A DNA stretch of 64,000 nucleotides from the NCBI GenBank assembly GCA_016711505.1, contig JADJSV010000017.1:1-64000 (forward strand), given 5' to 3'. The notes beneath the pieces are model-generated. The model was not told the origin of the DNA, did no database searches, and saw nothing but the letters and a program-made list of their open reading frames with translations. Positions 10,728-19,456 of this stretch are shown one piece after another. The stretch comes from Bacteroidota bacterium (GTDB lineage Bacteria > Bacteroidota > Bacteroidia > AKYH767-A > 2013-40CM-41-45). The number at the start of each line of letters is the position of its first letter. The first letter of the stretch is position 1. Made by a program: the position numbers and the translations under genes.

Positions 10728-11366
10728 ATGAGATCAATGAACGAAAAGCTACTTATTATAAAAACATCAGTCAGATTATTTTTAATCTGTAATGTATTCT
10801 ATCTCTGTTCATGTAGTAATTCTGCAGAAGACAATAAATTTTCTATGCAAAATGTTGATTCTTCGAGCGCACATTTAACAGAAAATAAGTACAAAGATTC
10901 ACCTGAGATGTTTGGACATTTCAAATATTATATGACTGAAGAAGATTATAATTTAATAAATAGCTTTTACTATAAAAACACTTATTCAATAGGATCAGGG
11001 GTGTATACATTTAAACCATTGTTTTATAACGATTCATTGATTATGATAACATTGTTTTTAAATGCCGAGAGCCCTTTTCAGTCAATTGATGAAACCCTTG
11101 GTCTGATAAATAAAAAATATGGCCAGCCAGAATATGATGATTATATTAAAAGCCAAGTAATGATTGATTGGAGAACTTCAGAAAGCACTAAAATTAAAGC
11201 CATAAAGAATTACAAGACAAAAAGCCATCAAGGATTTGAAACGGATTCGAGATTCGAATTCAAATACTACGATTTCAATATTTTCGAACGCATGATAAAT
11301 AGCGAATACGAAACCAATATTCGAGCGAAGGAAAAAGAGGATTCATTGAAACTATTAAAGTTGTAA
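10728..11366 (+). CDS. Hypothetical lipoprotein
   Basis: The protein is 212 residues, with a possible second start at residue 4 (ATG at 10737). It has a hydrophobic signal and a lipobox-like YLCSC near residue 30. The mature part is soluble-looking and rich in aromatic residues, D, E and K, with FGHFKYYMTEEDYNLI and an acidic-basic C-terminal helix. I do not recognise a family. The membrane-anchored, periplasm-facing location is inferred from the lipobox. It is the first gene of the accessory region, and the next gene is convergent. Confidence 0.6.
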   Translation: MRSMNEKLLIIKTSVRLFLICNVFYLCSCSNSAEDNKFSMQNVDSSSAHLTENKYKDSPEMFGHFKYYMTEEDYNLINSFYYKNTYSIGSGVYTFKPLFYNDSLIMITLFLNAESPFQSIDETLGLINKKYGQPEYDDYIKSQVMIDWRTSESTKIKAIKNYKTKSHQGFETDSRFEFKYYDFNIFERMINSEYETNIRAKEKEDSLKLLKL

Positions 11367-11423
11367 CGTTTGACTCTAAATCAAATATTCTCAATAAATT
11401 TTTGTACCTGATTAGAATCGCAA

Positions 11424-12245
11424 TTAGGCGGGGATTTCAGTTGATAGGAATTGCCTTTGGAATGCAATTGTGTTTTCGATTTTCTGCTTAAGTTTTTCTT
11501 GTTGATCATCTGGGCATGGATATTTTGCAAATGTTGATTTAATATTACTCTCTTCTACATTCATTCCAACGTTAAATGGATGAATCCAATTCACTGCATA
11601 GCCTTCCTTCGAGCCCGTCTTAAAGGGGACGTTACACTTTACAATTCCACTCTGTCGAAAGTCTAAATCGTCAAAGACCGTAAACATAAGATCACTACTT
11701 CCACCTTTACATAATTCGAATGATGAATCGTTTTCGGCAAAGCACTCAGGTGAAATATAGCATCCTGCCCATTCAAGACTGTTGCCTAATTCATAAGCTT
11801 TAATAATCGCTTTGCCAATAATTGAAGCATCAATTGCTTTTTGGTTTACCGCCTTTCGATTGTCAAAGATTGTAACGGAATCCATAACTATTGCTCCGCG
11901 TAAGGCAATATTATATTGTGTTTTGAAGCATTTCCAAATTATATTTCTTACTGCTTTTACTATTGAATAAAATGAAGGGTAGCTAGTGTCATCTGACCAC
12001 AAAATAATTGTATCAGAAATAATCAAATAATTTATTTCCTGGTGTTGATTTAGCTTAAACTCGCTTTTCCCTTTTTCAGGATAGGTCAATGTATAAGTAT
12101 GTTGTGACGAAACTATTTCTGTCAAATTTTGAAACACCATATTATATTCTTCAGATTCGGAATTTTCAATGATTGATTTAAAGCCCAGTATATCTATTAA
12201 AGCCACAAATGATTTTGGATAGAATTTAATTCCGATTTCTGCCAT
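11424..12245 (-). CDS. Class III nucleotide cyclase-like protein
   Basis: The protein is 273 residues, cytoplasmic and intact. The opening FVALIDILGFKS (D18) has the place and shape of the first metal-binding Asp motif of class III cyclases (DxxGFT). YLIISDTIILW (D78) fits the second metal-binding Asp. ALRGAIVM (R116-G117) and IIGKAIIKAYELGNSLEWAG fit the later strand and helix (RxGIxxG, then G-D-AVNxAARLE in classical enzymes). The usual N-R pair of the later helix is not clear, so catalysis is uncertain. The family of short IDILGF proteins is widespread but little studied. It is divergent from a one-TM protein at 12361, with 115 bases between the starts. It could be an orphan cNMP synthase or an inactive relative. 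Confidence 0.55.
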   Translation of the reverse strand: MAEIGIKFYPKSFVALIDILGFKSIIENSESEEYNMVFQNLTEIVSSQHTYTLTYPEKGKSEFKLNQHQEINYLIISDTIILWSDDTSYPSFYSIVKAVRNIIWKCFKTQYNIALRGAIVMDSVTIFDNRKAVNQKAIDASIIGKAIIKAYELGNSLEWAGCYISPECFAENDSSFELCKGGSSDLMFTVFDDLDFRQSGIVKCNVPFKTGSKEGYAVNWIHPFNVGMNVEESNIKSTFAKYPCPDDQQEKLKQKIENTIAFQRQFLSTEIPA

Positions 12246-12360
12246 GTTGTTAAAGATTATTTTTACTCAATATCTGTAAACTTCGAGATTCCGCCAAATA
12301 TAATTCTGATTTCTATCGACTAATTTTCTTTCGTCTATGCTTTTTTATACCTTGTGAACA

Positions 12361-13070
12361 TGGAGCCACAAGCATATACAATTATTGGTACAATTTCGGG
12401 TTTAATTGTCGGAGGATTGGTAACAAATCAATTGAACAAAGCTCATTTTAAGAGAACTCAAAAAAGCAGATATTTCCAAACTAGAAATTCAAAGGCAGGC
12501 AGAAGTACTTCATAAAATGATTATTGCGCTTTCAAATATAGAAGCGTCTTCAAGAAAACTTATTTTTACAGCAAAACAAACGGTAGCTACTGGCTTTTCT
12601 TATTTCAGTCATAAAATCTATTGGGAGAATGTCGCTAAAGGTGAATATGGAATGTTTACTTACAAATCGAGCTCAACTCCAGAAGAAATCAAAAAGCAAG
12701 ATGAGTTAAACAGAATTTCATACAATTCGAATATTAAGGACTATCAATTTCAACTAGCAGATTTGATTCAGTATTTAACAGAATTCAATTCATATTTAGA
12801 TGGTGATGATATGATTTATAGTTATGTCGATCAGCTCGAATCATTCAATTATAATACGTATAATAATTTAGAAGTTAGAGATTCGGGATCGATTAAAACT
12901 TTTTTCGAGAATTCAAATTACGATGAGCCATACGATTATACAGAAAGAGAATTGGTAAAAAGATATTAGATGAAATTATACTCAAAGTTAGGAACGAAGT
13001 AGATGATAGAAGTAAAGTACTTTTACCTTTTGGGGATTGGAAAAAATATTGCGACAAGTACCTAAAATAA
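12361..13070 (+). pseudogene. One-TM coiled-coil protein, two single-base frameshifts
   Basis: An ATG at 12361 starts a membrane segment (YTIIGTISGLIVGGLV). The frame then breaks near 12450, where removing one T gives RELKKADISKLEIQRQAEVL, leading into the open frame from 12517. A second break in the A run near 12960 is cured by one A, giving KKILDEIILKV and an end at 13070. The corrected product has about 236 residues: an N-terminal anchor, a charged coiled coil, and a cytoplasmic domain rich in D, Y and N. I do not recognise the family. It is divergent from the cyclase-like gene, so the two may share a control region. Confidence 0.55.
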
Positions 13071-13148
13071 ATTTGTAGTGATAAAATCAAATAAAGGATT
13101 TCTATTATTTAATAGACTGCTTATCTTTTAATAGTGCATTAAATTAAA

Positions 13149-13883
13149 ATGAAATATAAACTTACAATTTACCTACTAATTCTCGTTGCCTGCGGGTCAA
13201 ATAGCAAATCATCAAATGTGCAAAGCAAAAATGTTCCTGATGTTGACGATTCAATTAAAAATAAATCAGCTTCGATTTCGAACGATACTCTTTCCGGTCC
13301 ATTTATTCGACCATGTTATTACAGTCGTGTGCAAGATAAGAATGTAAATAGTTGGCCAGGAAAACCAGATACTACCGGAATGTTTTCAGCGAAAATCACA
13401 TGTGGTGGAAAAAGCAACAAAACATTTATTATTTACATCAATGCCGGCGTCGTTGTTCAGTCCGGAAAACTTCTAGACAAGAGCTATGAATGCGGAACTG
13501 AGTATAAATCAAATTTCATCGACATGAATTTCGATGGATTCCTTGACTTTAAAGTAAACTACGAGATGGGCGCCACAGGTAATAGTTGGGATGAATACTG
13601 GTTATTTAATCCGGCAGATCAAAAATTCCAATATAACATTCAACTATCGGAATTGATTTCTGCCATACCATATCCGAGAGAAAAGCGAGTTGAGTCTTAC
13701 AGTAGGAGCGGAATGGATTACCAAACTTTGGAAGACTATGAATGGAACAGAGGCGCATTGACAATGGTAAAACGAGAAATTGTAAATGCTGATTCTAAAT
13801 TTGTTCATCAAATTTATGAAAAGAAGAATGGGAAATTAGTACTTACGAAAGCGGATAATGAAAGATTGAATATTCGGAACTGA
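13149..13883 (+). CDS. Lipoprotein with XAC2610-like domain
   Basis: The protein is 244 residues with a short signal and the lipobox LVACG at residues 12-16, followed by a serine-rich spacer. The C-terminal part has DMNFDGFLDFKV, GATGNSWDEYWLF and FQYNIQLSELI, an order resembling the XAC2610-type domain of small exported proteins (FDG-xxD followed by a W-LF and a short helix). In some families that domain is compared with lysozyme inhibitors, but no such role can be shown here. It is likely anchored in the outer membrane or facing the periplasm. The gene is intact. Confidence 0.5.
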   Translation: MKYKLTIYLLILVACGSNSKSSNVQSKNVPDVDDSIKNKSASISNDTLSGPFIRPCYYSRVQDKNVNSWPGKPDTTGMFSAKITCGGKSNKTFIIYINAGVVVQSGKLLDKSYECGTEYKSNFIDMNFDGFLDFKVNYEMGATGNSWDEYWLFNPADQKFQYNIQLSELISAIPYPREKRVESYSRSGMDYQTLEDYEWNRGALTMVKREIVNADSKFVHQIYEKKNGKLVLTKADNERLNIRN

Positions 13884-13899
13884 TCTTTTTTTAAAAAAG

Positions 13900-13929
13900 T
13901 TTGGGCGTGATTTTGTTTTGATATATTTG
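13900..13929 (+). promoter_or_regulatory. Candidate Bacteroidota promoter for the 14030 gene
   Basis: TTTG at 13900-13903 and TATATTTG at 13922-13929 are separated by 18 bases, close to the TTTG/TAnnTTTG arrangement of Bacteroidota primary-sigma promoters. It lies just after the previous stop codon and would give a leader of about 95 bases. Confidence 0.45.
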
Positions 13930-14029
13930 AAATCAAATAAAGTTTCCATTTATTTTATAGCGAACATGGCCAAAATAAAATTGAATTCCCGGAAAGTAAT
14001 CTTTAAAAAATAAATTAACATCGTTAGCC

Positions 14030-14494
14030 ATGTGCGGACAAAGAACAGACAATATCATATACCAAGATACTTTTTATCATTTGGCTACCTTGCCATTGGA
14101 TTCGTATTTAAAAGCACTTAAAGATCCTTTAGAGTTTCAAAGCCCTGATACTGGATTGCAACGTGGTTATGAAGGAACTTGGGAGATAAGAGACAATTTA
14201 CTTTTACTGGTGAAACTGGATGGCTATTTTTATAATTATCGAAAGGTTGATATTCATTGTTTATTTCCGGGAGAAGATACCGTCTTTGCAAATTGGTTTA
14301 CCGGTAAATTGCGGATTCCGTTTGGCTTTCCAATCTATCAAGGGGGTGATTATTTTCAATCAATATTTGATTTTGAGCTTACTATAAAAATTGAAAAAGG
14401 ACACCTCGTTGGCACAAGAATGCAAAACACAATGAAAAAGGGTCGTAAAAAAATGTTAAAAGAAGCTGAATTGCAAAGGACCTATCCATTTTGA
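14030..14494 (+). CDS. Hypothetical protein
   Basis: The protein is 154 residues with no signal peptide or membrane segment. It has many aromatic residues and a mixed beta pattern: GYEGTWEIRDNLLLLVKLDG, then CLFPGEDTVFANWFTGKLRIP, and a basic C-terminus (KKGRKKMLKEAELQRTYPF). This pattern is seen in small cytoplasmic immunity-type proteins, but I do not recognise a family and do not assign one. A consensus-like promoter lies 100 bases upstream. Confidence 0.55.
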   Translation: MCGQRTDNIIYQDTFYHLATLPLDSYLKALKDPLEFQSPDTGLQRGYEGTWEIRDNLLLLVKLDGYFYNYRKVDIHCLFPGEDTVFANWFTGKLRIPFGFPIYQGGDYFQSIFDFELTIKIEKGHLVGTRMQNTMKKGRKKMLKEAELQRTYPF

Positions 14495-14582
14495 GAAACA
14501 GAAACAGAATCAATACGATTCGCTAAGGGGGGGGGTGCTAAAAAAGTTCGTCAGCAGGAAAGTTATTTATCAAAATGAATCT

Positions 14583-14705
14583 TTAATCTATATTCCAAAT
14601 AGCATTTGAGTAACCATCTAAAGCTTCATCGCTGAATTTTTGATCAATGGTGCCGCCATATTCATCGGAAATACCTATTTTAAAATCTTCGTAATCTTCC
14701 TTGTT
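14583..14705 (-). pseudogene. Start-less fragment of a small protein
   Basis: An open stretch of about 38 codons reads DYEDFKIGISDEYGGTIDQ and FSDEALDGYSNAIWNID before a stop. It looks like protein, not noise, but there is no start codon, and an in-frame stop precedes it at about 14703. It lies just downstream of the DUF2971 gene on the same strand and may be the tail of a lost third gene. Confidence 0.3.
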
Positions 14706-14723
14706 TCATTTCGCTTTACAATG

Positions 14724-15506
14724 TTAATATGGGACTATATTGAGTTTAAATTCACTCTTTGATTTTTCAGCCTTGTAAAATTCTAAATTAGGATAATGAA
14801 GTTTTTCAACCAAAGCTTGAATAGTTTCTGATTCTTCAAATGGGGTGTTAACTCCAAAGATTATTTTTTTAACATACCTTGTATTAAATTCATGCAAACC
14901 CGCATTGTTAAGCACGACTCTAAATTCCTGTTCATCTTCCCAGATTTTCGCCTTCGTTAAAACCTGACCCATTAAAGACGAGGTAAAATCTACATCATGC
15001 TCAATGAAATTTTGATAATGATTATGTTCAGGATAATTTACCTTCCAATAGTAAGCATTGCTAAATAAATGTTCATTTGCATCTAATTCAACACAAATCC
15101 CTCTATGTTTATCCGCATAATGTGACCACATTTTTATTGAGTCTGGAACTGTGGTCAAACATAGAATACCAAATTCTTCATCAGCTCTTTTTTGAACTTC
15201 ACTACAAAGCCTTTCTTCAAAAATAGCTGGGTTAACCTTCCAGTTCTTTAAGAACTCATTTCTTTCCAAATTAAATACTAGATGCTTCCATCTTCCTGCT
15301 ATGAAATCATAATATTCACCCATTCTTTTTTCAGTTGTTCCAACTCCAAATATCATAGGCGCTTTGCAATCGAAAGGGTCATTGAAATTTTTGGGTGAAC
15401 TAAAATAAAAAGTACGGTTTATTAAATTCTCGAAAAGGAACCTATCAATTCTTGTATAATAGAATAGCGGATTATTTACGCTTTCCGTTGCTTCTTCATT
15501 AACCAT
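14724..15506 (-). CDS. DUF2971 family protein
   Basis: The protein is 260 residues. It matches the DUF2971 pattern: an early FYYTRIDRFLFENLINRTFY and FSSPKNFNDPFDCKAP (residues 15-50), a central FGILCLTT, MWSHYADKHRGICVEL (about 125-143), and LTKAKIWEDEQEFRVV. The function of the family is not established. It is common in accessory and phage-related regions. The start at 15506 overlaps the end of the upstream TM gene by 31 bases, so the two are probably translated from one message. No signal peptide is present. The partner suggests that it acts at or near the membrane, by inference only. Confidence 0.8.
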   Translation of the reverse strand: MVNEEATESVNNPLFYYTRIDRFLFENLINRTFYFSSPKNFNDPFDCKAPMIFGVGTTEKRMGEYYDFIAGRWKHLVFNLERNEFLKNWKVNPAIFEERLCSEVQKRADEEFGILCLTTVPDSIKMWSHYADKHRGICVELDANEHLFSNAYYWKVNYPEHNHYQNFIEHDVDFTSSLMGQVLTKAKIWEDEQEFRVVLNNAGLHEFNTRYVKKIIFGVNTPFEESETIQALVEKLHYPNLEFYKAEKSKSEFKLNIVPY

Positions 15507-16123
15507 GTTTTAACTCCTTCTTTTATTTCTTTTTCTGACATCAATTCTGAGACCCATACCCAAGTTTCATAACCTTCAGCAAGTCCATTTGGAACGATAT
15601 TTTTATATTCAACATAAATTGCACTCGGTTTCTGCTTATTTAAAAACATTTCATAAGTACCGATATCTTTTAATCCTCCTGACACGTATTGATAAGTACC
15701 ACTTCCTCTTAGAGGATTAAAAGGATCTAATTGCATAAATCCCTCAACCTCTCCTAATTGGTAAAATGCTTTAATGGAATAACTTCTTTCTCCTAAATAT
15801 CTAACTTGCAATTCAGAATCAATAGACTCATAAGCTTCTAAAGGCTTGTATTTAGTATTGATTATTGCAGTATGATCAACTTCGAAAATCTCTTTTCTTT
15901 TATAAACTCCTTGAGCTTTGCCATAGACAAATTTTTCTGTGTAAAACTCTTTCACTTCAAGGATCAATAATAGAACGACTGCTCCTAATATTCCTGCGAT
16001 AATATCTAAGGAATATCCTCTCCAAATGAGAAAGTACCTAAGAATGAGAACAGCAAGGAAAGTTGCTATTGCGCCAATTGATAGCCAGAAAATATTTCTC
16101 CTTCTTGAAGTTCCAAATTTCAT
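15476..16123 (-). CDS. Two-TM protein of unknown function, partner of DUF2971
   Basis: The protein is 215 residues. Two hydrophobic segments near the N-terminus (about 11-31 and 38-56: IFWLSIGAIATFLAVLIL and DIIAGILGAVVLLLILEV) are followed by a soluble beta-rich domain with SYSIKAFYQLGEVEGFMQLD, FNPLRGSGTYQYVSGG and AIYVEYKNIV. I do not recognise the domain; GSGTYQYV suggests a small beta sandwich. The positive residues before the first segment favour an N-in topology, with the soluble domain in the cytoplasm. It overlaps the DUF2971 gene by 31 bases. It may be a membrane effector or sensor in a two-gene unit. Confidence 0.6.
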   Translation of the reverse strand: MKFGTSRRRNIFWLSIGAIATFLAVLILRYFLIWRGYSLDIIAGILGAVVLLLILEVKEFYTEKFVYGKAQGVYKRKEIFEVDHTAIINTKYKPLEAYESIDSELQVRYLGERSYSIKAFYQLGEVEGFMQLDPFNPLRGSGTYQYVSGGLKDIGTYEMFLNKQKPSAIYVEYKNIVPNGLAEGYETWVWVSELMSEKEIKEGVKTWLMKKQRKA

Positions 16124-16255
16124 TGTATTTTAATTAGATTCTGCGCAAGAGAAAATCGTTTTTCCGCAAAATAATAATTAAATGATTTTTTATATTCAGA
16201 ATAATAACGTTCAATCTTAAGCACTTTATCATATCTGAGAATCTACAGTTTAATT

Positions 16256-16263
16256 TATATTTG
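16256..16263 (+). promoter_or_regulatory. Candidate -7 box for the 16307 gene
   Basis: TATATTTG matches TAnnTTTG and lies 43 bases before the start codon. No clear TTTG is present at the -33 distance, so this is a partial match only. Confidence 0.3.
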
Positions 16264-16306
16264 GCTGAACTAATAAAATATTTTTAAATTTACTAAAAAT
16301 AAAATC

Positions 16307-16657
16307 ATGATGAAAACAATAACACTTGATTATAATCTCCTACATGGCTTAGGCCTTGTACTTGTATTTCGAGCAATAAAATTTCAAGGTGAACCTGATA
16401 AAGAGGGCCTAATTTCTGGAATAATGCCTAAAAACGCTGGACAACAGTTAGCAATAGCAAATTTATTGATGGAACGAGTAAATTACCATCGAGATAACTC
16501 TATATGGGAAATTAGTTTTTATAAATCTGAAATCGGCATTTTAATAGGATCCTTAACGCAAATGTACCAAGAATTACACAATAAAATTGATAAAGGCCAA
16601 GATGATCGTCAGTTTATGTCTGACATCGCATTCATAATTAAACTTTTGCAAGAATAA
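16307..16657 (+). CDS. Hypothetical protein
   Basis: The protein is 116 residues, cytoplasmic and mostly helical. NAGQQLAIANLLMERVNY and IGILIGSLTQMYQELHNKI look like two amphipathic helices. There is no signal peptide, and I recognise no family. It stands alone between the TM/DUF2971 unit and a stretch of remnants. Confidence 0.5.
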   Translation: MMKTITLDYNLLHGLGLVLVFRAIKFQGEPDKEGLISGIMPKNAGQQLAIANLLMERVNYHRDNSIWEISFYKSEIGILIGSLTQMYQELHNKIDKGQDDRQFMSDIAFIIKLLQE

Positions 16658-16823
16658 TATTCTCTCCAAAATCCAATAGTTGCAGGAAACTACTGTTAAG
16701 GTTGTTGAAGTATCTTCTGTACTGGCTCTTCATATATTCTTTGACCAGAATCTATAAACATTAAGAAAAAAAGATGTTGCCTAAATATTGCACAACACTA
16801 AAGTTTAATAACAGGGATATTCC

Positions 16824-16907
16824 TATGGAAAATTTGTAGCCGGAGTTTATTTGGTAACGATTGTTACGGAGAAAGAAAAAGTGTCGGGGAAGATTGTGAA
16901 GGAGTAA
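16824..16907 (+). pseudogene. Orphan end of a T9SS sorting domain
   Basis: The reading frame GKFVAGVYLVTIVTEKEKVS followed by GKIVKE and TAA has the exact form of the last two strands of a type A T9SS sorting domain (AGVYLV ... KIVK). No matching upstream coding sequence is found within 16658-16823, which holds only decayed, unassignable sequence. It is the scar of a deleted cargo gene, and the next, differently composed gene begins 90 bases later. Confidence 0.6.
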
Positions 16908-16995
16908 GTGGTTTTTCATTTCTCCTTACCAACAAACCCCGCTCGATAACATTATCCAACTTTCCAACCATCCCATTGCACCCGTCACCCCGTCC

Positions 16996-17560
16996 ATGTA
17001 TTCTCGCAGGAAAAAAGACATGGACGCATTCGAACAAATCATTGGCCAACTTCTGATAGAAGAAAAGTATTGGGTTAGACATTCCGTAAAGATCGATCTC
17101 ACGCCTGATGAAAAAAGAAGTATTAACAAACCTTCCACGCCAAGACCGGAGATTGATATAGTGGCATATAACACAACAACCGATACAATACCTGCTTGAG
17201 GTAAAGTCTTACCTCGATAGTCCTGGTGTTGTTTATGAGCATGTAGCTATTGAACAGGACGAACAGTCCGGCCGGTACAAGCTACTTACCGCAAAGAACT
17301 ACCGGGAAACACTGGCGAAACGGCTTCATGAGGATTGGTGCAAATCCGGCCACATCCTTCAAAGTACAAGGATCTCGTTCGGGCTTATTGCCGGAAAGGT
17401 TTACCGTAATAGAGAGCTAGAACTCCGGAAATATTTCGAAAAGCAAAGTTGGTTATTCTGGGGCCCGGCGGAGATCAAGAGCCGGATTCTTCGGCTGTCT
17501 GAAAAGGGTTATGAGAATAATGCGGTGACGATTGCAGCCAAGATCCTAATCAGGAGCTAA
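16996..17560 (+). pseudogene. PD-(D/E)XK-like protein, frameshifted, foreign-looking
   Basis: The first frame (from ATG 16996; an internal ATG at 17020 is also possible) gives MDAFEQIIGQLLIEEKYWVR, DLTPDEKRSI and PRPEIDIVAYN. After a break near 17190 the second frame gives YLLEVKSYLDSPGV and continues to the stop at 17560. EIDIVAY...LLEVKSY is the D-x(n)-ExK arrangement of restriction-like nucleases, with an N-terminal helix carrying a possible E. The product would be about 188 residues. Its G+C content is visibly higher than that of its neighbours, which suggests recent transfer. The one-base break could be error or decay. A role in defence or DNA repair is possible but not shown. Confidence 0.5.
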
Positions 17561-17778
17561 GCAAGACGGAACTTCAGTTTATTTGAACCAAGGTTGGTTT
17601 AGTGGTGCGAAATAAACGTTTCGGAAAAAGGCTGGTTAGGGAATGTCTGGGAATGGCTCAGGAAGGATTGGGCGGTGCAAGGAAACCTGTAGTTTGTTTT
17701 GAACTGGTGCTAATATTCTAAACCTCAAGTTTCTTTTGAAATTGGTAATTCAAGCCAAATTTAAGTAAATTTGAAATT

Positions 17779-18606
17779 ATGATACTAACTATAACTATTC
17801 GCGATCTAATCGTAGCTATGGGTGGAACTGCTGTTGTAATTATCTCAGCGTTTGCATTTGGTGGTAAAATATTGTTAGGAAAAATAACAGCAAAGTTCCA
17901 GCATGAATACAATGAAAAAATTGTAGGATTGACTAATGAATTATCTAAGAGTAACAATCTTTTAAATAATGCACATTCAATTTTCCTAAACAATGTAAAA
18001 GCAATCAACGAAAGGAAGATTTTAATCTTAGAACAAATATGGAAAAATACCTTTATTGTTAAAAGAGCAATACCTCCTAATGTACAATTAACATTGTGGA
18101 TACTTCAAGATTCTGAGTGGTCTATTGAAACACTAAAGAATATGCAGCCATTTGGAAAACCAACAAAGTATGATAGCATTAAAATGGAAGCTAAAAACAA
18201 TTTGCTAAAAGTGAGTGATGAAGCTTTTCAATTTATTGATGGAGCCCGTTGTTTCATCTCCCAAGAATTATATCAAATGTATTGGGCTTATAATTTGGTA
18301 ATCCACCGAACAGTAGACGGATTTATTCGAGGAGTCACTTATAACAATCTAGAGCTGTGGAAGAAAGACGAATATACTATTCAAGGCTTAAAAACTGTTT
18401 TGACAGATACGGAGCTTCAGCAAATAGATAAAAAAACCATGGGCTCCTTTAGTTTTACTGTTGATCTACTGCAACTTAAAATTCTTGATCGAATAAAACA
18501 AGAGTTAATAGGGAAGAACGAAAGTGCAAATAATTTAAAAAATCTTTTAGAAGTTGAGGAATTGAAAAATAAAATTGAAGCAGGAAATGAGAGTGCAACT
18601 ATTTAA
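17779..18606 (+). CDS. N-terminally anchored coiled-coil protein, unknown function
   Basis: The protein is 275 residues. One membrane segment lies at about residues 8-36 (DLIVAMGGTAVVIISAFAFG), followed by a coiled coil (KFQHEYNEKIVGLTNELSKS) and a helical cytoplasmic domain with tryptophans and VSDEAFQFIDGARCFIS. I recognise no family. In layout (short N-terminus, one TM, coiled coil, soluble helices) it resembles the protein at 12361, although I see no clear sequence identity. The gene is intact. Confidence 0.55.
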   Translation: MILTITIRDLIVAMGGTAVVIISAFAFGGKILLGKITAKFQHEYNEKIVGLTNELSKSNNLLNNAHSIFLNNVKAINERKILILEQIWKNTFIVKRAIPPNVQLTLWILQDSEWSIETLKNMQPFGKPTKYDSIKMEAKNNLLKVSDEAFQFIDGARCFISQELYQMYWAYNLVIHRTVDGFIRGVTYNNLELWKKDEYTIQGLKTVLTDTELQQIDKKTMGSFSFTVDLLQLKILDRIKQELIGKNESANNLKNLLEVEELKNKIEAGNESATI

Positions 18607-18723
18607 TTTAGATCCCGGCTTTTTTGTCAACTCTTTGTTAATCTTGAATATATTTATCTGTTTTCACACCATAGTACTCTCTAGTTCAATTCCAATTATT
18701 TTAATCAAATTATAATTCTTTAA

Positions 18724-19419
18724 ATGAGTGAAATAATTTTAAAATATGGTCACTGTATTATTCCGAAAAACACATTTTTATTCCGAGGCCATCTCAGTGA
18801 GAAATTTGAAGATGTAATGTTTTTCGCAACAAAGATATGGATGGCGAAAAATGTCGGAAAAGGTATTCAGGTTTGGAAAACAAAAAGCGATATTGAAGTT
18901 GGTTTTTTTGTTAACTATTTGAACTCCAGAAGTCATGCCGTTTCTTCAATACCAAAAATATATTCAACCTTTTTTCCTGAAGAAAAACAATTTGAATTAA
19001 GTGATTTAGATATAAAACTAAATCCGAAAAGGATGGTCAAATTAGTTTCAAGATTGAAATCAGAAAATATACTAGGATGGCTTACCTCTTATGAAAATAG
19101 AGAAGAACTTGAAATTTGCTTTATAAATAAAAAGAAAACAGAGTCATCGCTAATTTTTGTAGAATCTTCCAATAAAAATAATGCGTTGTATTTTAAGGAC
19201 AGCCTCAGTAAAATAAAAATATTTCCGGCAAATAGTTTTTTCGAAATAAGTAAAAGTAAAATCACAGAAAAATCATTTAATTCAGAATACTCAAAAAACA
19301 TCTATAGAAAATATAAGAAATCAATAAGTACTCAAATTCAAGAGGACGTATTAAACGGAGATGATAAAATCAAAGCAATCCATTTTTATTATAACTTAAG
19401 GCAGAAACTAAAAATTTAA
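18724..19419 (+). CDS. Hypothetical protein with ADP-ribosyltransferase-like motif order
   Basis: The protein is 231 residues, cytoplasmic, and ends with a basic helix. The opening strand TFLFRGH (R21), then MFFATKIWMAKNVGKGIQVW (about 32-51), then LTSYENREELEICFI with an ELE near residue 127 follow the R, S/T and E-x-E order of arginine-type ADP-ribosyltransferases. The spacing and fold are guesses from eye only, and the central serine motif is weak. The gene is 37 bases upstream of the large gene at 19457, so the two probably form one operon. Confidence 0.4.
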   Translation: MSEIILKYGHCIIPKNTFLFRGHLSEKFEDVMFFATKIWMAKNVGKGIQVWKTKSDIEVGFFVNYLNSRSHAVSSIPKIYSTFFPEEKQFELSDLDIKLNPKRMVKLVSRLKSENILGWLTSYENREELEICFINKKKTESSLIFVESSNKNNALYFKDSLSKIKIFPANSFFEISKSKITEKSFNSEYSKNIYRKYKKSISTQIQEDVLNGDDKIKAIHFYYNLRQKLKI

Positions 19420-19456
19420 ACATGTCCATCACTCTTTTCACTAACCATACACATCC

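Noticed and set aside
16658..16823. Rest of a T9SS gene before the orphan sorting-domain end
   Set aside because: I could not find a PNP motif or any strand pattern in any frame, so only the last 28 codons are called.
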